From the NCBI GenBank assembly GCA_023053575.1, contig JAKZAP010000009.1:18891869-18955868 (forward strand): a stretch of DNA of 64,000 bases, read 5' to 3'. This DNA comes from Branchinecta lynchi (taxonomy: Eukaryota; Arthropoda; Branchiopoda; Anostraca; Branchinectidae). Of the stretch, positions 53,540 through 64,000 are shown in pieces (within the stretch, counting starts at the first letter, position 1; each line of letters begins with the position of its first letter). Made by a program: the position numbers and the translations under genes. The notes under the pieces were generated by a model. The model had not been told where the DNA came from and searched no databases. It saw nothing but the letters and a program-made list of their open reading frames with translations.

Positions 53540-53945
53540 AAACAAGAATAGACGTCTCGATGGGATCCCAAAAACGTAATATATGATCCCGACAATTGCG
53601 TCTTGTAGGTTTCTGGTCTTCGCCAGACTCCTTGAAAATTTGTACTATTAAAATTTAGAAACAGGTTAAGGCCAATGGGTAATCATCTGCAAAAAACTGA
53701 ATTCAGATATGGATTCAGCATGTGTGTTTACCCCTATACGTCATTATCTGCTTTGACGAAACTGATCGAAACTTCCTGCCTTACTTCTGCCAAATTTACG
53801 GTTTCGGCCGGATTCCGGGTGAACTACTAGTCCGGCAAAAAAGCAAAGCTCAAAACGACTTTTAGCATTGAATGTCGTACCTCTAATCAACTTCAGATAG
53901 AGTTTAAATTTTACCAAATGTTCAAGTTGTGGCCTTGTAGCCTGC
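53540..53945 (+). mobile_element. Family A partial copy, 5' half
   Basis: A new 5' end, AACAAGAATAGACGTCTC then GATGGGATCCCAAAAA, starts directly after the preceding copy. Core words continue to about 53910. The right half is missing. Confidence 0.7.
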
Positions 53946-53969
53946 TTAACTTCCAACTGCACTTTCAAA

Positions 53970-54486
53970 AGTTTCAATCAATTTCAATCAATCAATCAAT
54001 CAAATTTATTTCAATCAATCAATTATTTCAATCAATCAATTTATTTCAATCAATCAATCAATCAAATTTATTTCCAAATAGCTTAAAGCTAGAAGAGGAA
54101 TAAAATAACACAATTCACATTACACATACATAAAAGATATGACCAGAAATCAATGATGGAATGATACTGTGTACAAATTGGGCTGAAGAATCAGCAGGGT
54201 ACGGAGAAAAGTAATTGCCAGTGTTCCTCTCGGACTGACGCACAGACGACGGGAGGGGAGGGGGGAATCGACGGCTCATCTGGAGACAACACGCGATCTT
54301 AGCTCCAAATTTTTTTTGAAAGAGTATTTCTGCGGTCAGTTAATTTAGGAGCATCCAGTTTAATGAGAGCCTTCTCATATGAAATATTACGATCGCACAG
54401 AATGATTTTCACTGCTCTTTTTTGGACATTTTCCAGGCGATGGGAGAGCTGATCACCAAATCGGTGAAGCATATAGTAATATGCTT
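53970..54486 (-). pseudogene. LINE RT C-terminal fragment with ATTG-type tail
   Basis: The minus frame reads HRFGDQLSHRLENVQKRAVK, IILCDRNISYEKALIKLDA and PKLTDRRNTLSKKIW, the typical CR1/jockey sequence after the RT domain, then a stop. The 3' tail is a long TTGA/AATC repeat with interruptions at 53975-54075. The 5' part is absent. Confidence 0.8.
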
Positions 54487-54701
54487 CACCATGTTACAAC
54501 TTTCTTTGAAATGCAACAGTAGACAATGTTATTTTTTTTTTTTTACCGAAAACAGGTGTAAAAGTCAAGTAAAAGGTGGAATGGCGATAATATTTGTTTG
54601 TGAAGTAAGAGGCTAATTTTAGATATTTATTTATTTACAACGTTCACAGTGTTGTCGATTGAAATTGCACATCCTTGTATTAAATAAAACTCAAATGCTA
54701 T
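54487..54701. other. Short spacer, no gene seen
   Basis: Contains a T run at about 54529-54543; nothing else is supported. Confidence 0.4.
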
Positions 54702-57700
54702 AACAAGAGCTACGAGCTCATATGGCACTTGTACGAGTAGGCTGTACAAGAAAGTAGATGAAAACGTCACAAAATACACCCGCCATCCAAAAAGGCGGTT
54801 CGGAAATAGAAATAGGATATTTAGTTTCACTCATTTCTGAGCAGTTCCGGCATCGTCTCAATTGCAAATGCACATGACTGTTCAAACTTTCATCCCAATA
54901 AATCCATTTGTTTGATCCCTAGACGTGCTACACGATTTCCGGTACTCACTCTATTTCCACCTACCGTGGCCGAATCTGGTTCAGAATAAAAAAAAATCGA
55001 CCACCTAAAGCATCTTCGTTTATACCATCTACCAAGTTTCACTCGAATCTGAGCATTTTTGGAAAGTTCCGGTACCCCCCCCCCCCCCATTCCCACCAAC
55101 GTTGTCGGAGCCGGTTCGGGCCCAATCTCTTAATTCCCTCATCAAGTTTGACTGAAATTGGAGCATAGCCTATCTGCAAGTTTCCAGTACCCCCCCCCCC
55201 TACCTTGGCCGAATCCGGCCCAGACGCCAAATAACAAATCTAGGCCGCATAAACTCGGCACTGTCGAATTGCATCTCAGTCGGTCCATCCGTTTGGTTTT
55301 TGTGCATGTCAAAAGTCCCCCCACCCCCAATTCCCCTTCGCGGTCGCATATGGTTCGAACGCATGTTTTACATGTCGAGGCCATCGATTCGTATCACCCA
55401 TGAAGTTTCACTCGAATCAGACCACTCGTTCGCAATTTATAGAAGTCCATATTTCTCTTCTCTTGCTCCCCCAAAAATGCTCGGATCTAGGAACGGAAGT
55501 TTCCGGGGGTATGTTGTGTCAGGTTTTTAAGTCAAGATAATTCGGGTCGCTAATATGCCTGCAAAGTTTCGTTGTCGTTTTACATCTGGAACTATTCTAA
55601 CTCACGACTACCGGAATTCCAGGAAACCCCCTCAAACTCCCCCCACAGAGCCCCGAAACCATCTGGCTCCGTCAATTTCATCTAGGCCTAATGCTTGTTC
55701 CATCCATTAAGTTTCGTCCCAATCCCTCTACTTTTAGAGTTTCTTGAGTTTTCCACTCCCCCCCCCCCCATCCCCACAGGTATCGGACCCGACTCGGACG
55801 TGAAACTGAACGTCCGAGGCGATAGCTCACCAGACAAGTTTCATTCAAATCCGATCACCCGTTCAAAAGTTATGCACGCCACTAGATTCCGGACTCCCCA
55901 TCCACCCACTCCCCCCACGATGGTCGGGTCGGGGAAACGGCTGTTCTCAAGTCAATCTGTTCGGATCCCTGACATACCTGCCAAGTTTCATCGCTCTAGG
56001 ACATCAGGAAGTATGCCGAACTCGCGGGATCGCTAGAAATCCGGACCCCCACCCCAACTCCCCCACAGTGCCCTGATCCGGTCCGGTTATGTCAATGACG
56101 TGTCGAGGACCTGTGCTTGTTTTTCCCACCAAGTTTCATCCCGATCCCTCCACTTTAAGCGTTTCTCAAAATTTCCGGTTCCCTCCTCCAACTCCTCCCA
56201 GTGTCATCGGATCCGGTCCGGTTATGTCATCTAGGACCTGTGCTTGTTTTTCCCACCAAGTTTCATCCCGATCCCTCCACTTTAAGCGTTTCTCAAAATT
56301 TCCGGTTACCTCCTCCAACTCCCCCCAGTGTCATCGGATCCGGCCCGGATTTAAAGTGAGGTGTCTGAGACACAAGGTCATCCTAAATATCAATTTTCAT
56401 CAAGATCCGATCACCCGTTCAAAAGTTATGCACGCCACTAGATTCCGGACTCCCCATCCACCCACTCCCCCCACGATGGTCGGGTCAGGGAAACGGCTGT
56501 TCTCAAGTCAATCTGTTCGGATCCTTGACATACCTGCCAAGTTTCATCGCCCTAGGACACCAGGAAGTATGCCGAACTCGCGGGATCGCTAGAAATCCGG
56601 ACCCCCATCCCAACTCCCCCACAGTGCCCTGATCCGGTCCGGTTATGTCAATGACGTGTCTAGGACCTGTGCTTGTTTTCCCCACTAAGTTTCATCCCGA
56701 TCCCTCCACTTTAAGCGTTTCTCAAAATTTCCGGTTCCCCACCCCAACTCCCCCACAGTGCCCTGATCCGGTCCGGTTATGTCAATGACGTTTCTAGGAC
56801 CTGTGCTTGTTTTTCCCACCAAGTTTCATCCCGATCCCTCCACTTTAAGCGTTTCTCAAAATTTCCGGTTCCCTCCTCCAACTCCCCCCAGTGTCATCGG
56901 ATCCGGCCCGGATTTAAAGTGAGGTGTCTGAGACACGAGGTCATCCTAAATATCAATTTTCATCAAGATCCGATCACCCGTTCGCAAGCTAAAAATACCT
57001 TAAATTTTGGCTTCACCCTCCCTCCACTCCCCCCCCCCCTCAGATGGTCGAACGGGGAATTGATGATTTCCTATTTAAGCTGGTCGGGTCCCAGACATGC
57101 CTGTCAATTTCCATCGTCCCAGCACATCAGGAAGCACGGAACTCGCGGGATCACTACAAATTCGGACTTCTCCCCCCCCCCAACTCCCCCAAAGTGAGCG
57201 GATCCGTTCCGGTTATATCCGTCACGTATCTAGGGCTTTTGCTTGTACTTTCCACCAAGTTTCATTTGGATCCCTCCACTTTAAGTGTTTTCCAAGATTT
57301 CCGGTTTCCCCCTCTAACTCCCCCCAGTGTCACCGGATCCGGTCTGGATTTAAAATGGAGGGTCTGAGACACGAAGTCCTTCCATGTATTGAGTTTCATT
57401 AAGATCCGATCACCCGTTCTTAAGCTAAAAAATATCTAATTTTTCCTATTTTTTCCGGATTCCCCCTCCCTCCACTCCCCTCCAGATGGTCCGATCGAGG
57501 AAGCGACATTTTCTAATTTAATCTGGTCCAGTTCCTGATATGCTTGCCAAGTTTCATCGTCCTAGCTTATCTGGAAGTGCCCGAACTAGCAAAACCGGGA
57601 CCGACAGACCGACAGACCGACAGACCGACAGACCGACAGACCGACAGACCGACTGACGGACAGAAATAACAATCGCTATATGGCACTTGAGTAAGCTCAA

Positions 57701-57713
57701 GTGCCATAAAAAC
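54702..57713 (+). mobile_element. Family B element, 3 kb, with perfect terminal hairpin
   Basis: 5' end AACAAGAGCTACGAGCTC then ATATGGCACTTG. The body carries many divergent units; TTTCATCCCGATCCCTCCAC recurs at about 56134, 56263, 56690 and 56826, and a larger block (GTTATGCACGCCACTAGATT) recurs 546-550 bp apart at about 55869 and 56424. The 3' end has an ACCGACAG microsatellite (57600-57660) and a stem-loop at 57681-57706 (11 bp stem TGGCACTTGAG, TAAG loop), then TAAAAAC. No ORF is credible. Confidence 0.8.
57600..57660 (+). repeat. ACCGACAG microsatellite
   Basis: About seven consecutive 8 bp units inside the right end of family B, with CTGACGG at the end. Confidence 0.97.
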
Positions 57714-58339
57714 TGGCAACGCTGTCCCTTCTCGTTGCAGAGTGGGTATCGGGGATTCCCCTAAACAAATTCGGCACATGACAACAATGAAAGTGTCCCC
57801 AAGTGAAAACAGTTCCACTTCAGTCCATAGAACTCCCACCGGTACGAGCATGCATTATAATTAGTATGAATAATAATACCGAGCTCCGGGATCTCACCAA
57901 AACCCTAATTTCATATTGGTGTGCTATTGTTAAATTTAACTTTATTTCATTTAAATCTAACTTCTTTTTTTATTCTAACTTTATCGCGCCTAACTTGTGA
58001 CGGCGCGGTTAATTGTGAGATTTAATTTAGTCTAATTCTGTGTAGGTCATTTGCCCGCGGTCGGTCGCAGGATTTTGGTGATATTAACTTATTCAGCAAA
58101 AAGGAGAAGTTTATTGGTTGCTCTTTAATATGGCGAAAGGTTTTGAATATATAAGAACGAACATTTTGAAAGAACTAAACATCTGCAAAAGACAAAATGG
58201 TGGCTTCAGGAGAAAAAATAAGAGTTTCGGCAAAAGCTGGAAACTAATGCTTGCTGAGTCACCAGCCCCTTTAAAATTTAACAGAAAACGAGGATTATTT
58301 TTACATCTGATATTTGTATACACTGCAATATTTCGACTC
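57714..58339. other. No recognisable gene
   Basis: GAGCTCCGGGATCTCACC near 57880 resembles reversed LINE 3' coding sequence at 47830, but no frame supports it. 58111-58468 is open on both strands, with no motif on either. Confidence 0.35.
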
Positions 58340-58483
58340 ATCACTAGCCTTTTACCTTTGGGGGGGGGGGGACGTCCGGTTTGTGCCGACGGACTAAAAA
58401 ATGTACCGACAAAACACGCCGTTGCCGCTTCGCGGCAACGGCGTACATTTCCCGCCAGCACAGAATAGAATCGGGGTAAAACT

Positions 58484-59330
58484 AACTGTAATGGCTAATT
58501 TGAGATTATTCCTTTGATGTAATTTCGTATTTTAAGTTCACATATTTGGCTTCTCATTTTAGCCTTCGCTAAAAAGCGAAGCTTCAAACGACTGTACCAA
58601 GAACAAGTTAAACTAAGCGCCGCAGGCGAAATATTTTTAATCTGACTTTTTTTTCCGGACAAATTTAGCTATACCTACCATACAAGTTCTAGCTTTTAAC
58701 GTGTTTCAGCGAATTTCAATCCCAAAACTCCAAGGTAAATGAAACACTGTTCTTCTAAATAAAGAATACTACAAATGCGCCGCAGGCGAAATTTTGTGTG
58801 AACTAACTGTAACAACGCATCAATTGAGGTTATTCCTTTGGTATAATTTCGTATTTTAAAGCTCATATATTTGGCTTTTTATTTTAACTTTCGTTGGAAA
58901 GCGAAGCTTTCAACGACTGTACCAAGGCAAGGTAAACCAAGCGCCGCAGGCGAAATTTTTTTAATCTGTTTTTTTATGGAAAATTCAGCTATGGTACCAT
59001 ACAATTTCCGGCTTTTAACGTGTTTCAAACCCCAAGAATCTCTATCCTAACAGGAAAACTAAATGATACACCATTCTTCCAAATAGGGAATACTACAAAA
59101 TGCGCCGCAGGCAAAATTTTGTGTAAAACTTACTGTAATGCATCAGTTGAGATTGTTCCTTTGATGTAAATTCATATATTTAATTTCACATATTCGGCTT
59201 TTCGTTTCAACTTTTGCTAAGAAGCGAAGCTTCCAACGACTGTACCCAGAACAAGTTGAACTAAGCAACGCCGTCGAATTTTCTTTTAATCTGTATTTTT
59301 GCGGAAAAATTTGCGACCGACAAATGTTTG
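58484..59330 (+). repeat. Tandem array, 323-324 bp unit, three copies
   Basis: TTATTCCTTTGATGTAATTT-type markers start at 58506, 58830 and 59153. Each unit has AAGCGAAGCTTC, CAACGACTGTACC, GCGCCGCAGGCGAAAT and GGCTTTTAACGTGTTTCA. Confidence 0.92.
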
Positions 59331-59336
59331 CAGAAT

Positions 59337-60215
59337 TTGATTTCTTACGTAGAAAAGACCCGGTGTCCGGACAAGAATACCGACGCCCGACAAAAGCATT
59401 CAGAATTCGATTTCTTCTGTGTTTTGCCCGACAAGATTGTAAAGAACTTTATTTTTTACGCGTAAATAGAAGCCGATGTACCGACCAGAATTGAAATTTC
59501 GGCATGCGCCGGATAAAAAGTTACAAAATTTGATTTTTTTTTAAGAACCCGATGTGCCGACGAGAATACCGACGCCCGACAAAACCATCGAGCATTTGAT
59601 TTGTTCTATGTTTTGCTGGACTAGACTGTACAGAGCTTGATTCATACCTGTAAAAATAACCCCTTGTGCCAATGAAACTTAAACTTCCTGGGTGCGCCCG
59701 ACAAAGTTTGCAAAATTTAACTTCTTGCATATAAGTAGAACCCGATGTGCCAACGAGTCGACCGACGCCCGATAAAAGCATAAAAAACTATTTCTTCTGG
59801 ATTTCTTATGTATAAAAATAACCCGATGTGCCGACGAACCGAGGCACGACAAAAGCATGCAGAATTCGATTTCTCTAGTGCTTTGCCTGACAAATGTTTG
59901 CAGGATTTCATTTCTTGCGTATAAAAAGAACCCGATGTGGCGACGAGTCGACCGACGCCCGACAAAAACTTACTTTGTTTTTATATCTTCTGGATTCCTT
60001 CTGTCTAAAAAGAACCCGATGTGCCGGAGAGAATACCGAGGCACGACAAAAGCATGCAGAATTCGATTTCTTCAGTGTTTTGCCCGACAATCTTTTGCAG
60101 GATTTTATTTCTTGCATATAAAAACACCCGATGTGCCGACGAATCGACCGATGCCTGATAAAAAGCATACAAAATATTATTTTTTCTGTGTTTGCCGGCG
60201 CTTCGCGCCGACAAA
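59337..60215 (+). repeat. Short-period array with alternating 80/112 bp spacing
   Basis: CCCGATGTGCCGACGAG-type markers occur near 59357, 59468, 59545, 59657, 59738, 59820, 59928, 60011 and 60125, mostly alternating about 80 and 110 bp. CGACGCCCGACAAAAGCAT and TTTTGCCCGACAA are interspersed. Few stop codons fall in either direction, which creates long false frames on both strands (for example 59857-60222 and 59908-60387). Confidence 0.85.
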
Positions 60216-60310
60216 CAAGTGAACTTTCGCCGGGCTTCGCCCGACGAAAGTACTTTCTCAGGACCTTTAGGGGGGGGGAGTCCCCCCCTCCCCCCCCATA
60301 GTGACGCCCC

Positions 60311-61249
60311 TGCTTACCTATACTACTAACACAACCTACTTCCATAATCGCTCCATATATTTCTAAACCCAGAGACCCCAATTTCATATGGTAAATTCTA
60401 ACCCCTCTAACAAAACCACGCTGATTTTCTCACTTGCCGTGTTTTGCAACCTTCGATGTGTATCACACTGTCGACGGTTGTCTGCGAAAAGTTTTTCCAT
60501 CAGAAAAAACGATAATGTAAATTTTGTCCCTGTTTTCGCTGTAAGTCAACGGGTCTCGGAAAAGGCTTAAAACAGCCAACACCGTGGGTTATTTCTTGAA
60601 AGTATAGCCATTTTTTAGGAAACGTAACACACTGATTTTCTTACTTCCTGAAGGAATGAAGGTGCCTGTAGATACTAGGCTTGTATCGAATAAACTATGC
60701 AAGATAGAACAACTCTGATTATGCCATCGATACGCCGTGGTGGAATTAGTGGCCGTCAATGTTTAACTCAAAAACGATTTTTTTTTGTAGTTACTAGGTT
60801 TTGGCAGAGCGAAGCCGAGCTTGAAAGTATTCAAGTATTTTAAAATACTGTAAGTTGAGTAGTAAATATTGCGAGGGGTCCTTAAAGGGATTTTGTATTT
60901 TTTTTCACCCGGGGCTCAAGTAACAACGTTCAGAGTGTGCGCTGCTTGCACGACAACAAAAATGCACCCAGAGGCGGAGAATTTGAATTTGAACCAAGGC
61001 CTGCATTCTGCGTAGTACACATATCATCCCAACTTTTTGGAATTGGAATTTCCAGGGTTAAAGATGCTAAGCTTTGAAAAGTTAAGCCTTTAGAAAGCAG
61101 GAAAATGATTTTAGCATATGTCTTGCCAGGAATCGGACATATTTATTTTGTTTTTCGGCAATGGCTTATATTTGTAGTTGGTAAATATTTCAAGCGTTTA
61201 CGGTCAAGTAGATAGAGGTACCACAAATCCGAAATAATAAGTTCATTCA
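60311..61249. other. No recognisable gene
   Basis: 60330-60375 shares CAACCTACTTCC and CAGAGACCC with 49980-50030. The remainder is AT-rich without a supported frame. Confidence 0.4.
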
Positions 61250-61370
61250 ATGAAATCGGTTATCTGTGGATAACGGACAGACGAAGTAACGCATTTTTAT
61301 CGTTTTTTAACGACTGTTCCAGGGATCTCGGCCCTAGGTTGGACTTTAACAGAAAGCTTGCCTTAAAAAT
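61250..61370 (+). repeat. Family F dispersed repeat
   Basis: GGTTATCTGTGGATAACGGA, CGAAGTAACGCATTTTTATC and TCTCGGCCC match the other family F copies; this is the most complete left part. Confidence 0.65.
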
Positions 61371-62506
61371 GGCGGTTATACATTACTATATGATTGAGCC
61401 CGAAGTGGCGCAGAACGGTAGGTCAGGTGTGATTTGACCCAGTGATGCTTCGTCTCTTCTTGGCAAGGGTCATATTACGGCCCAAGCCTAAAAAACGAGC
61501 ATGTCATCCATTTGCGAAGATGCAATATGATGCTCATACGAACTGTGTTTCCCCCGCTAACTGGTAATTATAATCAAGGAAAGCTTGAGAAAGCTTGTAT
61601 AATTGGTTGGAATAAAAGCTATGCACTCTCGCACGGTTGTGTGACTTTTTGGGAGCGTTACGTAAGTTTTATGTTTTGCTTTGATGAGTGATAAATAATA
61701 TAAAATAGGGAAAAAGAATTACATGTAAAATTGATTAAATAGGAGAGCATAAAACATTAATAAGGAAATTATTTTTTTTTTCTCTACCCAACGAAAACGG
61801 ACCCGATTCAATAAAGCAGTAGGCTATACTGACCAATTAGGAAACCAAGCTTTGACTCGGAAGGATAAACTCCGACCAATAAGATGCGAGACTTCTGATT
61901 AAACTAATTTCTGAAAACTTGTCTCCAATACCTTGAATAAATAATCAAGGAAGTGTCGGAAAAACGTTACCACTAACTTCCGTTTCAGAACGGTTACCAA
62001 ACGGTTAAACTCGAAATATTGTTATATCAAGTTACTTAATCGATGCACTTGCAGAAACGTCCGTTTTCGTTAGATCTGGTACAATGTCTCGACACAGAAC
62101 AATAACTGATTTCCAAACATCTCAATGGACTATGCTACCCCTCAAATGAGACCTCCAAGTGCCGACTGATTCCGAAGCAGCCAATCACATGGAAGATACC
62201 CGGAGAGCTATTGTTCTCAATTTAAATAGATACATCAACCTTCATACCATGATACATAATCATGCTTCTGCCAGTTAGGGCCCACAATAAACTTCTAGGA
62301 AACTTGACTCAGAAGCAGAAACAACCTCATTCAAGTTTTAGATCAGGAATATTTGAATGACTATTTGTTTTGATTAGTTAGTTACAGGTGAATTTGTAGT
62401 TTTGTCTCCTGGTCATGGTCGCTTACATCAACTATCAAAGTAGATGGTCGTTTTTGGGGTCTTCGACCTTTTAAACGAATTAAAATCTGACGGAACCTGG
62501 AAATAA
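61371..62506. other. No recognisable gene
   Basis: AT-rich; a tRNA-like A box near 61390 has no B box (see rejected items). No terminal repeats seen. Confidence 0.4.
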
Positions 62507-62586
62507 CAAGACCAAAGGCTTCAACTGGATTCGAAATCTGGATTTTGTTATTTCACCTTCTCGGGCTTGTCAACAGGAGGCCTGCT

Positions 62587-62760
62587 CTTTTACCCAAAAC
62601 CAGATGAATGAATGAATGAATGAAGGTTTTATGACGCACTACCCAAGGGCGTAAGTGCAGTGTAAAAGGACAAAGAAATATGAAATAATCGTAAAACACT
62701 CAAAAGTTTTCCGTAAAGATTCACTAATTTAGAATCACACTGATGTCATCATGTGAACTT
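62587..62760 (-). mobile_element. LINE 3' tail (minus)
   Basis: GAATGAATGAATGAAGG at the left, then TGACGCACTACCCAAGGGCG. In reverse this is the same 3' end as 62975-63095 (GCCCTAGGGCAGTGCGTCA then ATTC repeats). No coding remnant is secure. Confidence 0.65.
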
Positions 62761-62974
62761 TCTGGCTGGACTTACATAGTATACTCAGGAAAAAAGACCT
62801 ACGTCGCATACGTTCCACGTATTTCAAATACCTCCGTTTCCTGCTATATTTACCCCGTCGCACGCGAAATCGATATTTGATCTGACGTTTGTCGATTCAG
62901 GATCCACTACTGACAATGGAAAATCTGTCCTAGAAATTATCTCCGTCGATTGTCCATTTACCTGTTCACCCAAT

Positions 62975-63095
62975 TAGCTTAGTTCTTAGTTGTAACTAAA
63001 TTTCTTTTATGTGTATTTTTATTTAGTATTTTCTTATGTTTCTTTTTACTTATGCCCTAGGGCAGTGCGTCATAAATTCATTCATTAATATTGCG
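62975..63095 (+). mobile_element. LINE 3' tail (plus)
   Basis: T-rich UTR, ACTTATGCCCTAGGGCAG, TGCGTCATAAA and ATTCATTCATT. It pairs with the inverted copy at 62587-62760. Confidence 0.65.
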
Positions 63096-63177
63096 AAGAC
63101 TCATCTGCGGTTGAAAATTCATTTTTCTTACACTTCAATTTTCGAAGGATTGAGATCAGCAACTGGTCGCTTCTGTA

Positions 63178-63960
63178 ACAATAAGACCATACGTTTCGAT
63201 GGGACCCCAAAAATTATTATTTCTAGGACTTGTCGATCCAGACAATCAAATCTTGCAGATCTCTCGAGTCTTCGCCAGACCCCTTTAACATTTTGCTATT
63301 TACCCCTTAATCAACCGCTTGAATATGTACAATTTTTTTTTACTTTTTTTTAACTTTTTGGCAACTTACGGCCAAACAACTAATTAGATGTGGAAAACAA
63401 GTTCGGATATGGATTCACCGAGGATTTTTTCTCCGGTGTCTCATCTACGAAAGAAACAGAAAACCGTGATTTTCGGTTTTTTTCTTGATCAGCTAATTAT
63501 CCCTCTAGGATGATGTGCGAGGGATAAATATAAATTCGGATATTTCGGTTGCACTTCCAGCAAACCGTCCTCAGCGAAAAACAACACAAAAACGAATTTT
63601 GTTGACAACTTACTGCCAAATAACTGATCAATGAGAAAACCAAGTTCAGATATGGCTTCAGCAAGCATGTTTACTCCAGTATCTCATCTCTAATCAACTT
63701 CAGAAAGGTCTTTTAGAGATTTTCTTTTTACCAAATTCTTCGTATGTTAGCAGCATTCCCGGCGAGCGCTAAAGAGCTCGTGACATTGAGATCCGAACCT
63801 TTCCCGGGTTTTAGCAAATTCTGCAAGCCTATCTGTCAATCTTAAAAAATTCGGAGGTAAATTAAAACTCCCTATCAACATGGTAAAACTCCAAAGTTTT
63901 AGACTGACTTACCAAAGATATCAATTTTTAATGTTGTGGTCGTCCAGAATCCGAGTAATT
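63178..63960 (+). mobile_element. Family A element, decayed
   Basis: 5' end AATAAGACCATACGTTTC then GATGGGACCCCAAAAA. CTTCGCCAGACCCCTTTAAC and two diverged core blocks with CAAGTTCRGATATGG and TCTCATCTCTAATCAACTTC follow. The right end is not seen. A lone 5'-end remnant (AACAAGACCAAAGGCTTC) is at 62506-62540. Confidence 0.6.
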
Positions 63961-63964
63961 CTAA

Positions 63965-64000
63965 GCATTAAATCATCTTCATTTATAAGGCCATGGCCTC
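63965..64000 (-). other. Possible LINE 3' end at the window edge
   Basis: ATTTATAAGGCCATGGCCTC resembles the reversed 3' UTR of the zinc-knuckle LINE family (CCATGGC close to an A/T-rich tail). It is too short to be sure. Confidence 0.3.

Larger units (their letters stand above)
58345..60310 (+). mobile_element. Composite tandem-repeat element bounded by G tracts
   Basis: Starts near a G run at 58362 followed by ACGTCCGG and ends with a G run at about 60268 plus AGTCCCCCC and ATAGTGACGCCCCTGC. Between lie two different arrays (separate entries). The same G-run/GTCCCCCC ending occurs in the 45.3-45.8 kb units. Hairpins with a TTC loop are frequent. The boundaries are inferred from the G runs only. 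Confidence 0.5.

Noticed and set aside
59857..60387. Long open frames on both strands
   Set aside because: They lie in a tandem array whose unit lacks stop codons; the translations are repeats of each other in two directions.
61388..61450. tRNA-like A box (GTGGCGCAGAACGGTAG)
   Set aside because: It resembles the 5' half of a tRNA, but no B box or acceptor stem complement follows at the right distance. At most it is a decayed tRNA-derived SINE head.

Overview
This window is repeat-dominated DNA from an animal genome, most likely an aquatic invertebrate. The evidence is the mix of 5'-truncated non-LTR retrotransposons, hAT and other cut-and-paste MITEs, and tandem-repeat-bearing elements that resemble the pearl/HINE (non-autonomous Helitron/Helentron) elements described from bivalves. 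I cannot fix the phylum from sequence alone. There is no bacterial-type gene organisation, no rRNA, no CRISPR array and no convincing tRNA. Nearly every open frame is either part of a mobile element or an artefact of stop-poor repeats.

Layout. 1-2907 is a long uninterrupted endonuclease/reverse-transcriptase ORF of a CR1/jockey-like LINE that runs off the left edge. 3074-5284 holds its probable 3' region and the 3' end of a second, decayed LINE. 5.3-9.1 kb has two copies of repeat family A and a LINE tail. 9.6-14.6 kb holds foldback and inverted-repeat MITEs and a LINE 3' end. 15.4-19.0 kb holds a family B element with six 280-281 bp tandem units and a family A element. 19.2-21.1 kb has LINE C-termini. 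21.2-25.9 kb is a stack of hAT-like and foldback insertions with readable target-site duplications. 26-33.5 kb contains paired MITEs and a LINE inserted in an older repeat. 34.2-35.8 kb is a second family B copy. 36.1-37.3 kb contains the only host-gene candidate, three minus-strand exons with GT-AG borders and matching phase. 38-43 kb holds more MITEs. 43.3-43.9 kb is a hAT MITE inside another MITE. 44.4-47.4 kb is a large inverted repeat with arms of about 0.9-1.1 kb. 48.1-53.9 kb alternates family A and B elements and LINE ends. 54.7-57.7 kb is a 3 kb family B element. 58.3-60.3 kb is a two-part tandem array full of short hairpins. The right end holds LINE tails and a decayed family A copy.

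How the parts relate. No complete autonomous DNA transposon is present, so the MITEs and the A and B elements would depend on enzymes encoded elsewhere. The most interesting pattern is that families A and B are unrelated in body sequence but built alike. Both begin with ACAAGA, both carry a subterminal motif that reappears as a palindrome or hairpin at the 3' end, both have internal tandem repeats, and both have an ACGG/ACCG-type microsatellite just before that end. Several insertions can be verified inside the window because an uninterrupted copy of the target is also present.
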